A DNA stretch of 46,685 nt, taken from contig JAEDGW010000005.1 in assembly GCA_016297325.1 (NCBI GenBank), positions 1 to 46,685 of the forward strand, read 5' to 3'. Under the pieces are notes generated by a model. That model had not been told where the DNA came from. It did not search any database and saw only the letters and a program-made list of their open reading frames with translations. Of this stretch, positions 13,501 to 20,640 are shown piece after piece; positions within the stretch are counted from its first letter, which is position 1, and each line of letters begins with the position of its first letter. Position numbers and translations under genes: made by a program. This stretch comes from Coprococcus sp. (GTDB lineage: Bacteria > Bacillota > Clostridia > Lachnospirales > Lachnospiraceae).

Positions 13501-16500
13501 GCCTTGCCCACATTTATATTGTCTGAATACTCTACTGTGTAGTCAGTTTCAGCTGCGAGCTTGCGCTCTCCAACATATACCGTCACTGCCGGTTTAAGCT
13601 CTGATCCTGTATATACCTGATCTGCTGCCTGAACCTTTGCCGCTGATATATCTGAAGCTGTTATAGTGAACTGACCATTTATAGTTCCCTTGTAATTGCT
13701 GTTTGCTCTGGCAGTTACAGTTACATCTGCCTTTCCTGCCTTCACATTGTTGCTGTATGTCACATCGAAATCACTTCCAGGTGTGATATCCATACCTCTC
13801 ACAGTTATACCTGTAACCGCCGGCTTTATCTCGTCACCGGTATATCCATAACTGTCATTCTCAAGGGTTATCTCTCCATCTGATATGTCGAGCTGTGTGA
13901 TCTCAAAGTTTGTAGTAACCACACCCTTGTACTCACCGGTACCTGTAACTGTGATAGTTGCCTTTCCGGCATTTTTGTTATTCTGGTATGACACAATATA
14001 TGCATCCTCTGGAAGGAGTTCTCCTCCGAGAGAGACAGTGACTGCAGGCTCTGTAGCACCGGCAGGATTATATTCAACCGGAACCTTATCAGTTATTGCT
14101 ATAACTGCCTTGCTTATGTCTATAACTCTCTTTGATATTGCAAATGTCTTTGTGACTGTTCCTGTGTAATTGCCCTTACCTGTTATAACGGCCTTTGCCA
14201 TGGAATCAGCAGTTGTTACATTTGTGTTGTTATCATAGGTTATGTCGTAATCCGTTCCCTCAGCAAGAGTTGTCTGTCCATCGCGGACCTCAACACCTGG
14301 AGTAAGCGGGCTGCCTGTATATATCTGACCTTCTATGTCAGACACAGCACACTTCTCTATAGATCTCGCTGTGATCGTAAATGTTACACTCACACTTCCA
14401 GTATAGTTGCTTCCATCCGCTGCGGATATTACAACCTCCGCCTTCTTGTTGTCTGTTGACACATTCTTGTTGTTCTTATAGCTGATCACATAATCAGTGC
14501 CCGCTGTAAGAGTCCTTCCTGAGACGCTTACTGAGATACCGTCAAATGTTATAGCTGATCCTGTGTACTCACAGCTATCTTCAACGCCATCAACCACTGC
14601 ATCTGCAAGACTTATCTTCTCGATGCTGAATTCAATTCTCTGCTGGGTCGCACTATCATAATTGCCCTTACCTCTTATGATAACTGCTGCCTTCTTGTCA
14701 GCCGTTGACGCCTGTGTATTGTTCTCATAGGAAACTGTGTAATCAACATCCTGTACAAGTTTTACATCGCCATCGCTCACTGTTATATCCTGTGTTACAG
14801 GTGATCCTGTATATGGCTTGTCAGCCACACCTGATACAGTGATGCCTTCTGCTGCTATGCTCTTAGGATTGATGGTGAATGAACCCTCTACGCTTCCGCT
14901 GTAGCTTCCCTGTCCTTTTACAGTGAACCTGCCCTTGCCGGCATTCGTCACTGAATCTTCTGTGTAAATTACCACATAATCTGTACCCTCTGTCAGAGTC
15001 TTGCCTCCAAGTGTAACAGTAACTGTGGTTGTGAGCGGCTTACCTGTATATGTGCGCTCAGCCGCCGTAACGACCGCATTTTCTATATCTGCCGTAACGA
15101 TCGTGAAGTTCTTTGATACAGTTCCCGCATAGTTGCCAGTTCCCTTTACTATAACCTTTGCCTGGTCTGAGCACTCCTTGTTGTCTTCATAACCAACCGT
15201 GTAATCCTTATCCTTTACAAGTGTTACCCCTCCATGTTTTACAACTACTTCCGGAGCGATCTCACTTCCTGTATAAGTATACTCAGTGTTCTCAAGCGTC
15301 ACATCATCATCTGTGATGTTCGCTGCTGTGATAGCCGCTTTTATGGTAAAGCTTCCTGTAAAGTTCGTGTCTGCCTTTGCTGTGACAGTGATAGTAGCTG
15401 TTCCCGCTTTATCAGTGTCTGCCTGCGCTACAGTGAACTGAGTCATATCCGTGATCTCGTATGTCTTTCCGTCCACTGCCAGTTCAAATCCGTCCACTGT
15501 GAATGTCACTCCAGAAGGAGAATATTCACTGGAATATTTCTTTGATGTGGTCGCTGAAGCGATAGATCTAGGAAGTATATTGAAGTTCTTTACAACAGTT
15601 CCAACATACTCATTCTGTCCTGTCACCGTAACTGTGGCAGTTCCCACATTTATATTTCTCGCATATGTAACTGTATATTCTGATGCAGGGATCACTTCGC
15701 CGCCAACTGTCACCGTAACTTCCGGCTCAATGCTGTCGCCCATGTGATAAATCTGATCTTCTATATCAGCCACATTCTCATCGCCAAGTTTTACCACCTG
15801 CTTCACAATGTCAAATGTGAGTGTCTGGCTTCCCTTGTAATTTCCGGTTCCTGTGATAAGTACCTTAGCCTTTGATGATGCCGTAGTCACATTTGTATTG
15901 TTGCTGTAAGAAACAGTGTAATCCTTGTCCTTTACAAGAGTTCTGGAGCCATCCTTTACCGTCACTTCAGGCTCGATCTCTTTTCCTGTATATGTCTGGG
16001 CCTCTATGTCTCCAGCAGTGCATCCGCTGATATCCTTTCTGGTTATCTCAAATGCCACTGTCTTTGTTCCTGTATAGTTGCCCTTACCTGTTATGATCAC
16101 TGTCGCAGATGTATCTGCGGTAGATGCATCAGTGTTATTCTTATATGTGATGCTGTAATCAGCAGTTGTAAGCTTTCTGCCTCCGACAGTCACTGTTATA
16201 CCCGTGAATGTGATAGCTGATCCGGTATACTGAACGCTCTCTTCCACACCGTCTACCAGTGCCCCGGCTATAGATGCCGGAACGATGTTGAATTCAGCCT
16301 TTATCTCGCCCTTGTATACGCCCGCACCCTTTACTGTGATAGTTGCCGGTGCATCAGCTGTCGATACATTCGTATTGTCTGTATAATCTGATATTGTATA
16401 GTCCTTACCCTCTATAAGCTTTGTCTCACCGTATGTGATGGTCAGCTCAGGTTTGATCTCTGATCCTGTGTATGTCTGATCTTCAACAGGTGCTATCACA

Positions 16501-19500
16501 GCCTTGCTGATGTCCAGACCATTTATCTTGAAGCTGCCGCTTGCAGTGCCCTCATAATTACCGTTCTCCACAGCCGTTACAGTCACTGTAGCTGTACCTA
16601 CGTTGATATTGTCCTTGTAGGAAACCTCATAACTGTCTTCCGGAACCACTGTTCCATCCTTGCAGGTAACAACAACCGCTGGTGTCTGTTCCTTTCCTGT
16701 ATATGTGACATCTTCCGCAGTCACAGCCGCACCTGTAATACTCTTCTTATATATCACAAATGTCTGGCTCAGTTTTCCTGTGAATGAACCGCCGTCTCTG
16801 GCCACGACAGTGACAGTACCACTTCCTGCATTTGTATTTTCTCCATATGTAACATCAAATTCAGAGAAATCTGTGATGATCGTCTTTTCACCTGACGTAA
16901 CTGAAGCAGGTGCCGGCTTGATCGCAGCTCCTGTGTATTCAAATGCACCTTTCTCAAGGACGAGTGTGTCATCTGAAATATCATATGGAAGTATCTTGAA
17001 TGTGTAGGTGATAGTTCCCTTGAATCTGCCCATACCTGTCACGGTAAGTGTGGCAGTTCCCACATTCTTATTGTCTGTAAATCTGTAGGAGTAATCCTCC
17101 CTTGCCACCATCTCCACGCCGTCATAGCTGAGTGTGAACTTTGGTGATATATCGATTCCAAAGTTGTATGTCTGATCTTCAAGTCCTGTTATCGATATCT
17201 TGTCATTATCCTCAATATTGATAAATTCCTTTGTTATCTGGAATGTCTTTGTAACATTACCTGTATAATGATCTCCCTTACCACTTACAGTGTATGAAGC
17301 TTCTCCGACATCAGTGTTGTTGCTGAAGGTCACGTCATAATCAACACCCTCTTCAAGTACGACATCTCCGTGATATACCTTTACAGCAGGTGTTATGGCT
17401 TCGCCAGTCCACTGCTGATCAGGAATAGGATCAATGGTACACGAATAGATATCTCTCTTGGATATCTCAAACCTCATAACCTTCTGGCCGGTGAAGTTGC
17501 CTATACCTGTAACCGTTACAGAAGCCTTCTCACCAGAACCTGTGACTTCAAGGTTGTTAGCATATTCAACCGTGTAATCAACACCCTTTGTCAGAGTGTA
17601 ATTCTTGCTGTTCCAGTATCTTGTTATAACGATCGCAGGCTCGATCTCTGATCCTGTATACTCCTGTGTAACGTCCGCATTTGTTATACTCATACCGTTT
17701 CCGGTTGCTACTATAGATACTGGTGTTATCTTGAACAGCTTTGTCACCGATCCGGTGTAGTTGCTGCTCTTTGCTGTGATGATGACCTCAGCCTCATCAG
17801 TTACGTCCGTATTGTTCTTAAACTCAATGGTGTAATCAACGCCCTGCGAAAGTTCATTTGAACCGTTCTTTATAGTCACTGCCGGCTCGATCTCAAATCC
17901 CATCTCGTATGGAGCGTCTTCTATATCCTGTATATCACAGGCTTCTATAGGCTTAGGAATAATATTGAACTCAAGAGTCTTTGTTCCGCTGTAGGATCCC
18001 ATTCCCTCTATCTCTATAGTAGAAACTCCTACATTTATATTGTCCTTTCTTGTCTTGACAACATAGTCCTTATCCTCTTTGAGTGTATAATCACCATTTG
18101 TGATGGTGAGTGTAGGCTTGATCTCTGATCCTGTGTAATACTGATCAGGAATCTCTGCATAATCCAGCTTCGCCATCTCTCCAGCCGGAGCAGTGATAAC
18201 TATCTGGAATATCCTCATGCCGGTAAAATATGGTGAAGATGCTGCAGCACCGCTTATGACCATATTGTATGTACCTGGCTCTGTATACAGGTTCATAACC
18301 TTGTAATCAACTTCATCCTCAAGAACCATTCCATTGTATGTAACAGTTATGTCTGGCTTTATCGGTGATCCTGTATATTCATAGTTTACTTTGTTTCTCG
18401 TCAGGATGACATCATCTGCGCTGATATCCTTAGCCGCAATGGTGAAAGTCTTAGTCACATTTCCTGCGTAGCCTCCAATACCGGTAAATGTAACTGTTCC
18501 TGTATCCCTCGGAGAAAGGTTCGCACCGTATGACACTGTGTAGTCAGTTCCCTCGACCAGCTCAGTTCCATTGTATGTAAGTGTGACTTCCGGCTTGATC
18601 TGTGATCCCGTATAAGTCATCTTTCCTATATCCGGAATAGTGACATCTGTCATTCCGATCTTACTTGTCGAGATGGTAAACAGACCCGTGGCTGTTCCCT
18701 TGTAATTGCCCTTACCAGCTATAGTGATCCTGGCAGCACTTCCAAGTTCAACATTGTTCTCATATCCTGTGATCTCGTAGTCCTGACCCTCCACAAGAGT
18801 AGTATTGTTAAATGTTACCTTTGAAGGAGTCGGTTTTACCTCCGATCCTGTATATTCCACCGGATCAACGGATATAACCGCTGGGGATATGCTTGTGGCA
18901 ACCACATTGAACGTGCCAATTTTCGTTCCGGTGTAGTTGTTAGTTCCGGTAAGCTTAAAATTGTGCTCGCCCACATTGTAGTCCTTCGCAGCCCTATAAT
19001 CTGAGAAATCAAGAACATAATCATCATTGTCCAGAGACAGCGTGGTTCCAAGATCAGGATCCTTTACTGTTACTGTAGGTGTAACAGCTATGGCAATATT
19101 GTTTGCTGTGTTATATACCGCATCCGTAGCTGTCAGTTCAAGATTGTCAACAGGCTTTGGCGCGATGTCAAAGTTTACAGTCTTGGATCCTGTATAGGAA
19201 CCCATTCCTGATATTGTCACGCTTGCTTTGCTCTTTGCTGTGGTTGCATTTTTATTGTTAGAATAATAAGAGATCTTGTAATCCTGATCCTTTACAAGGG
19301 TAGTTCCCTTATATGTAACAACAGGCTCAGGCTTCTTATATGTATTGTCATATACAAGCTGGCTGTCGATCTCTACATCTGCATCTGCGATATCATTTAC
19401 CGTGCTTCCCTTTTCAAGGATGGTAAATGTCTTTGTAACTGTTCCCTCAAACCTGTTGGATGCTCCAGTTATGGTAATAGTTGCAGTTCCGGGATTGGTG

Positions 19501-20441
19501 TTGTTTGAGTATTCAACCTTGTACTCATAATCAGCCGCTCCTACATCTGCATAATCCATCAGAGTCTCATTGTTCGTAGGATCTATGATCTCAACCTTTG
19601 GGGTTATAGGCTTTCCTGTGTATACAAAACTTTCGCCCTCTATGTTTATGATCTGATCTGAAAGCTTTGCCGGTGTGATTCCGAAATAGATATCAAAGTA
19701 TTCGTCATCTCCACCTATCGCATAGTTACCATTCGCAACAGGGTATACCGTTACCGTCGGGCCGTTACCCATATGCTCATTGATAACCTCTGACGCCTCA
19801 TCGACATTTATATAGTAAAGGGTATAATCCTTACCCTCAGTAAGGAATGGACCTGTCGCCGATGAACGCACATATATCTTAGGGAATACACCACCCGCCT
19901 GATATGTGTAATACTTTGCTGTATTCACACTATATCTGTCTGTGGATGCTGTTCCATCAAGATAGAACCACGCCTTGCTGGTTATGGTCTTCTTTCTTAT
20001 CTGGAATGTACAGGTAAGTGTACCGGTACAATTCATATCCGGATTACCGGTCACTATAGCTGTTGCCGTTCCCGCATTGATATTGTTCTCGTATGTTATC
20101 GTATAATACGATGATGCCAGGGCGGTTGTTCCGGCCGTGTCACCGATCTTCTTTACACCGATATTGCTGTCGATCTTGATCTCACTACCTGTATATATCT
20201 TGCCGTTTGGAAGATTCTTCAGGTAACAGTAATATCCATCTGCATTCAGATCTATCGCTGTCGTATCAGCAAGCTGTGCTGTGTCGTCAGCATCGGTCGG
20301 GGTCGCAGTCACCTCCCCTCCATCTGCGGCCAACGCCTCCGCAAATCCACCAATTGCGATATCAGTCTGAAATAGCACAGACAACGCCATAATAAATGAC
20401 ATGATAAACGCAATCATTCGTCTACATCTGATTCTTCTCAT
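1596..20441 (-). CDS. Giant secreted modular surface protein: about 74 Ig-like repeats plus four fibronectin type III domains
   Basis: This is a 6281-residue protein. The start at 20441 has GGGAG 6 nt upstream. An N-terminal signal peptide (Arg-rich, then IAFIMSFIMALSVLF) is followed by a short Thr/Asp-rich stretch. Roughly residues 80-5915 consist of about 74 modules of about 78 residues. The module theme is YTGxxIxPxVxV, then LxxGxDYTVxYxNN, then NVGTAxVxVTGxGNYxG and FxI. This resembles MBG/bacterial Ig-like beta-sandwich families (inference). The last about 365 residues are four fibronectin III domains with GYxVYRY motifs. There is no LPxTG tail, C-terminal membrane segment, SLH, GW or choline-binding motif, so attachment is unexplained. 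A role in adhesion or as a surface stalk is inference. The frame is intact over 18.8 kb, which argues for selection. Upstream neighbours are a small wall-anchored protein, a sortase B and an LCP protein. Confidence 0.9.
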   Translation of the reverse strand: MRRIRCRRMIAFIMSFIMALSVLFQTDIAIGGFAEALAADGGEVTATPTDADDTAQLADTTAIDLNADGYYCYLKNLPNGKIYTGSEIKIDSNIGVKKIGDTAGTTALASSYYTITYENNINAGTATAIVTGNPDMNCTGTLTCTFQIRKKTITSKAWFYLDGTASTDRYSVNTAKYYTYQAGGVFPKIYVRSSATGPFLTEGKDYTLYYINVDEASEVINEHMGNGPTVTVYPVANGNYAIGGDDEYFDIYFGITPAKLSDQIINIEGESFVYTGKPITPKVEIIDPTNNETLMDYADVGAADYEYKVEYSNNTNPGTATITITGASNRFEGTVTKTFTILEKGSTVNDIADADVEIDSQLVYDNTYKKPEPVVTYKGTTLVKDQDYKISYYSNNKNATTAKSKASVTISGMGSYTGSKTVNFDIAPKPVDNLELTATDAVYNTANNIAIAVTPTVTVKDPDLGTTLSLDNDDYVLDFSDYRAAKDYNVGEHNFKLTGTNNYTGTKIGTFNVVATSISPAVISVDPVEYTGSEVKPTPSKVTFNNTTLVEGQDYEITGYENNVELGSAARITIAGKGNYKGTATGLFTISTSKIGMTDVTIPDIGKMTYTGSQIKPEVTLTYNGTELVEGTDYTVSYGANLSPRDTGTVTFTGIGGYAGNVTKTFTIAAKDISADDVILTRNKVNYEYTGSPIKPDITVTYNGMVLEDEVDYKVMNLYTEPGTYNMVISGAAASSPYFTGMRIFQIVITAPAGEMAKLDYAEIPDQYYTGSEIKPTLTITNGDYTLKEDKDYVVKTRKDNINVGVSTIEIEGMGSYSGTKTLEFNIIPKPIEACDIQDIEDAPYEMGFEIEPAVTIKNGSNELSQGVDYTIEFKNNTDVTDEAEVIITAKSSNYTGSVTKLFKITPVSIVATGNGMSITNADVTQEYTGSEIEPAIVITRYWNSKNYTLTKGVDYTVEYANNLEVTGSGEKASVTVTGIGNFTGQKVMRFEISKRDIYSCTIDPIPDQQWTGEAITPAVKVYHGDVVLEEGVDYDVTFSNNTDVGEASYTVSGKGDHYTGNVTKTFQITKEFINIEDNDKISITGLEDQTYNFGIDISPKFTLSYDGVEMVAREDYSYRFTDNKNVGTATLTVTGMGRFKGTITYTFKILPYDISDDTLVLEKGAFEYTGAAIKPAPASVTSGEKTIITDFSEFDVTYGENTNAGSGTVTVVARDGGSFTGKLSQTFVIYKKSITGAAVTAEDVTYTGKEQTPAVVVTCKDGTVVPEDSYEVSYKDNINVGTATVTVTAVENGNYEGTASGSFKINGLDISKAVIAPVEDQTYTGSEIKPELTITYGETKLIEGKDYTISDYTDNTNVSTADAPATITVKGAGVYKGEIKAEFNIVPASIAGALVDGVEESVQYTGSAITFTGITVTVGGRKLTTADYSITYKNNTDASTADTSATVIITGKGNYTGTKTVAFEITRKDISGCTAGDIEAQTYTGKEIEPEVTVKDGSRTLVKDKDYTVSYSNNTNVTTASSKAKVLITGTGNYKGSQTLTFDIVKQVVKLGDENVADIEDQIYHMGDSIEPEVTVTVGGEVIPASEYTVTYARNINVGTATVTVTGQNEYVGTVVKNFNILPRSIASATTSKKYSSEYSPSGVTFTVDGFELAVDGKTYEITDMTQFTVAQADTDKAGTATITVTAKADTNFTGSFTIKAAITAANITDDDVTLENTEYTYTGSEIAPEVVVKHGGVTLVKDKDYTVGYEDNKECSDQAKVIVKGTGNYAGTVSKNFTIVTADIENAVVTAAERTYTGKPLTTTVTVTLGGKTLTEGTDYVVIYTEDSVTNAGKGRFTVKGQGSYSGSVEGSFTINPKSIAAEGITVSGVADKPYTGSPVTQDITVSDGDVKLVQDVDYTVSYENNTQASTADKKAAVIIRGKGNYDSATQQRIEFSIEKISLADAVVDGVEDSCEYTGSAITFDGISVSVSGRTLTAGTDYVISYKNNKNVSTDNKKAEVVISAADGSNYTGSVSVTFTITARSIEKCAVSDIEGQIYTGSPLTPGVEVRDGQTTLAEGTDYDITYDNNTNVTTADSMAKAVITGKGNYTGTVTKTFAISKRVIDISKAVIAITDKVPVEYNPAGATEPAVTVSLGGELLPEDAYIVSYQNNKNAGKATITVTGTGEYKGVVTTNFEITQLDISDGEITLENDSYGYTGDEIKPAVTGITVRGMDITPGSDFDVTYSNNVKAGKADVTVTARANSNYKGTINGQFTITASDISAAKVQAADQVYTGSELKPAVTVYVGERKLAAETDYTVEYSDNINVGKALVLVTGTGNYTGTVKGSFAITAKSIGTAVVTVADQVYTGEELTPEVVVTLDGKVLPATEYDTEYTSNVNKGTAYVTVTGKHNHSGQVKKSFEITAMDISACDVEIAESVSYTGSEIKPDVTVKLGDTVLERGTDFEVEYSDNINVTTQTKKAKAVITGYGNFTGRKTVTFEITPADFTAAVISGIPESARYTGKNVTLSGYEVKIGDVKLTENVDYVVTYTDNIEVGKATVKFTGIGNYSGEQTVGFEITKADINDCDIAPIPGQKWTGSEIKPEVTVKNGSIVLVSGKDYTVTYANNTDVTDKAEAVITGTGNYEGSRTVYFSISRSVVDISTATVSAVKAQIYNMGKAITPSVDVVCSGISLKEGTDYTLAYEDNINVGTAKIIITGMGYYSGTKTVYFTINAFDVSKGSLKLDSDRLVYTGKAQQPLISGIVISDDVVITDMDSFDVACTDNVNVGTATVVVTAKTTGNYTGSVSGEFEIVADDLSGAIATAEDAVYQGTALTPAVKVSYKGSVLTEGKDYKVSYSNNVKVGKGSFLVTGIGNYTGSVSGSFNITERTITDADVYVEDQVYTGREITPDVKVVLGGKTLISGTDYTVSYDKNVNVGTAVVIIEGTGNYKGSITDTFKITQADIADAVISAIEDQTYTGKPVTPAVSVSTADGTQLNVGIDYEITYSANTNVTTDDQMAYAVITGKGNYAGTAKVEFKILPRSLSAATVSGYSDSVPYTGSEVTFADIVVTCAGEVLTAGVDYTVKYVGNSSVTADDDTYFVVTGCGNYTGEKTVHFTITKKNISDCDVQEIESQVWTGKEIKPDVTIKNGTILLVNGVDYDITYSANIDETTDTAKAKAIVTGKGNYTGKITKEFVIARKLIDISGASVKAIPDQTYAFGRDITPAVTVTLDGKDLVLGEDYKVDYSDNVNVGTATVTITGIGGYNKTLQTRFNIKPADMSKAVLTLKGTAFEYTGDEITPSVVKLAIANGDNTEIITDLTLFDVKYEDNVNAGTAKVYVSAGKNANFTGTAEGSFEITRKSIAGAVVSTGDVTYTGKAVVPEVKVVIGDKELVNGTDYTVTVSESVDAGTAECTITGKGNYEGVIKHTFEIKARSIADGECSIPSQVYTGYAITPAVKLVVDGVTLKEGTDYTVTYTDNKDVTSDDKKASAVIKAMGNYTGRLIVNFDITAKKLTADDIEDIAAQEYTGHAIEPALTVKNGDIILVAGRDYEVTYSNNIDKTVDARATVKGKGNYQGTVTKVFEICGASIADAVVLGVPESAVYTGDSITFDDISVVMKGETLVYGSDYTVSYENNVNVTTADKKAYVVVKGIDNYGGQIRTSFDITSKNLATCKVDAIEGQIYTGSEVTPDVTVRDGLRILEKDTDYTVDYTDNVEVGKNAKAIITGKGNYTGSLTAEFTIAKEVLDISNAQISAIADQYYDFGAELTPAVTVKLGSKTLTKDVDYSVTYTDNINVGTATATVKGINQNKGEVSRTFKILPVDVTGADITLSQDAYEYTGSAVKAQIVSVTVTRNGVKREVTDLTPFEITYADNTNVGTATVTIQAIENQGFAGTAQKNFKISAALIDSAEVTVGSAVYTGKEIIPECSVVAGGRTLVPDVDYTVTASNNVDVTDSAKLTIKGIGNYAGSVTTQFVISPKRISLAEVKADSAEYTGALVETAVEVVLDGITLKKDVDYTLSYSDNIDVTTGAAKAVVTVTGIGNYTGTVSGEFAITPMDISKLSIDDIPAQVFGGSQVCPEVVIRNGKITLTEGVDYTVEYENNSAVTDEAKAVITGIGNYTGTVTKTFEIKAYSIENAEVSGITETVVYTGQNIEFTGIKVTVNGRVLEKDTDYTVEYENNLNVTKADVPAYVVITGTGNYGGQVRKSFAITEKNIARCSVDPIGGQIYTGTEVKPEVVVRDGANVLTAGTDYTVEYSNNIDVTDRAEVTITGVGNYKGSVSVTFTIAEQVVDISKAQMSEVADQYYNFGNAIKPEVTLTYEGKKLTQDKDYELIYINNVDEGTATIQANGINKNTGSVSTTFAIKPIDITKAVAVLENDSYEYTGSAVKPALSMITVDRQGKSETVTSFDAFDITYSDNENVGTAKAVITARKGSGFTGSVSVTFVITGVDISDAVVSPENAVYTGSAVKPAYTVTLDGKKLVAGRDFTAAYTGNVNVGNAAMVTVTGTGNYKGSAVGYFAITAKSLSDADITVADAVYTGKPVTPAVTVTVDGEILNEDIDYTVTYSNNIDATTAKIKASVTVKGTGNYEGMAVKTFDIMPKSIENAVIGAIENQKYTGSEIRPDVRVTLDKTVLVSGTDYTVTYENNIEAGNAAVVTVTGKGNYTGSIQAEFVIENVTIEDAEVTGIDESVVYTGREITFDDILVTISGRALSEDEDYTVTYRNNINVTDKAEVIITGKGNYSGEISKVFAITAKDISKCDAEAISGQIYTGKEIKPDVTIRDGSNVLKQGTDYTVTYSNNIQVTTADSMALVTVTGCGNYKGTLSIRFAISKNVTDISKAVISKVADQLYNMGQPLTPDVTVTNAGKTLELGTDYALSYVDNVEEGTATVIAKGINAYTGSVSTTFKIVPVDISDGQIALDAATYMYTGTAIKPSVVSFTVKRAGRSVTLTDYDNLDISYSSNTDVGTGIITITALPGEGFTGSVSKTFKIVGASVENATVKVDNGVYTGEAVTPAFTVSLAGRTLTEGVDFRADFSNNINVTDSAVLTITGINNYSGTKTARFRISARKLTDADINVASVRYTGSPLTPSVTVILGGVTLEEDRDFTVSYSDNVNVTTETSKASVVVTGIGNYTGTAVETFDITPRDISLAKVADIERQNYTGNPVTPDVVVMDGERTLEAGKDYTVSYKNNVDVTNAATAVITGKGNYQGSISKLFAIGGADISDAEITGIKDSVTYTGREITFAGLKVYYDDEVLVEGRDYTVTYSGNKNVTDSAKVIITGMGNYTGRVEKTFAIVRRDISDCHVSEIEGQLYTGKAIEPDVSVTFGDITLVEGVDYEITYSNNVEPAGANAPAKAVITGKGSFTGTVERFFTITKDPVNISGAKIAAIADQVFAKKNITPEITVTYGDKVLTEGTDYKVSYSGNYNVGTATVRVTGYGDYVGSKTATFVITKRDVSDLILGLAKDSAVYTGKAITPAVKSVAAADGSYSLDDDEIAEFVVRYTDNVNAGTATVTATAGSNSNYTGTVKSTFKIMPADITGAKVTAEDAEYTGSAVEPAVTVVKNGVVLSDNDYTVEYSDNIAVGTASLKITGKGNYTGSITGSFEVSARSLKNCTVTCSASTEYTGGQVVPVVTVKNGDILLEEGTDYVLSYDMNTDATGRAKVVVTGKGNYKDSVTRYFAITKKSIAGAEVTGIVRKQFTGHAITQDMEVVVDGKTLSQGTDYTVEYMNNIHAGTATVIITGTGNYTDSVKKSFVIGRVDISKTAVISGIDPEVTYEGSAVKFKNVRITWGSLVLKEGRDYTITYKNNSGITLTRTSKASCTITFAGDYKGSVTKQFRIKAFDISKAVVSPVKDVQYDGKAKTPALTVKIGSVTISPDEYSVRYLNNTNPGIATAIITGLNNFYGTKVVTFRILPNKPAGLKYEKSTVSTATVSWKAVTKATGYVVYRYDSKTKTYVKVKTVTGTRYTVGGLKAGTSYTIAVAAYVKTTSGKIVEGNKQTVAISTYPGKPTGVKVSSRTDKKIVLGWKAVTGASGYNVYRYNSATKKSVFVKRVTGTSAAITGLKGSTKYTFVVKAYRAYAGKRLEGDGTTVQAMTTPSAVTGLKVTARSSVSITLKWNVVANADGYIVYRYVGKKPVAIKTITSNKSTTFVSSKLSGGTEYKYKVTAYKKNGTAKVENAGTHVSSVTAPGIPVVTSKSGASKVTLAWRSVAGADGYEVYMSTAKNGRYTRVATLKKAAKIQYVKSGLTKNKNYYFKVRAYKVYGGVRYYSSYSTVKQVKTK
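2700..17230 (-). repeat. Higher-order repeat inside the giant gene: nine blocks of up to seven modules, period about 1641 bp
   Basis: One module type is marked by Y[NDHA][MF]G in place of YTG. Its aligned aromatic codon lies at 4269, 5910, 7551, 9192, 10830, 12465, 14070, 15747 and 17166. The distances are 547, 547, 547, 546, 545, 535, 559 and 473 codons. A second type, marked by an ITF-like motif, lies at 4722, 6363 and 8004, again exactly 547 codons apart. Each block reads A (YNMG), B (longer module with an ITDxxxFDVTY-like motif), C, D, E, F (ITF), G, followed by a linker near DISKAxISAIADQ. The block nearest the N-terminus has only six modules. About 12 irregular modules precede the blocks, and the last block runs straight into the fibronectin domains. 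Confidence 0.85.
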
Positions 20442-20478
20442 AAATTACTCCCTGCCTTTCTTTTATAGTTATACTCTG

Positions 20479-20496
20479 TCAGACAAAAGTGTCTGA
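20479..20496. promoter_or_regulatory. Perfect inverted repeat in the leader of the giant gene
   Basis: TCAGACA (20479-20485) and TGTCTGA (20490-20496) are perfect arms around a 4-nt loop. They lie about 40 bp upstream of the start codon and downstream of the predicted promoter, so the RNA would form a short leader hairpin. It could also be an operator. Function is unknown. Confidence 0.5.
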
Positions 20497-20514
20497 TAGC
20501 CCTATTTATAGAAA

Positions 20515-20543
20515 ATTTTACCAAAAATCAATGTGTTATTCAA
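20515..20543 (-). promoter_or_regulatory. Candidate sigma-A promoter of the giant surface gene
   Basis: On the minus strand TTGAAT (20538-20543) is followed after 17 nt by TAAAAT (20515-20520). Both boxes match the consensus at 5/6 or nearly so. This predicts a leader of about 65 nt containing the inverted repeat at 20479-20496. Confidence 0.55.
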
Positions 20544-20574
20544 TGAGTTTTATGAATTATTCACGGAATAACAT

Positions 20575-20609
20575 AAAAGGACTTTTACAGTTCTCCTGTA
20601 AAAGTCCTT
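20575..20609 (-). terminator. Intrinsic terminator of the small wall-anchored protein gene
   Basis: A perfect stem (GGACTTTTACAG / CTGTAAAAGTCC) closes a 5-nt loop. On the minus strand it is followed by TTTTATGTTATT. It separates this gene from the giant gene, so the two are probably transcribed separately. Confidence 0.85.
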
Positions 20610-20640
20610 CTATTCTGTCTATATTAAGTATCTGTATGTG

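Noticed and set aside
1924..18000. Many plus-strand open frames opposite the giant gene
   Set aside because: They are antisense shadows of a repetitive codon pattern, with no ribosome binding sites or recognisable domains, and they recur with the repeat period.
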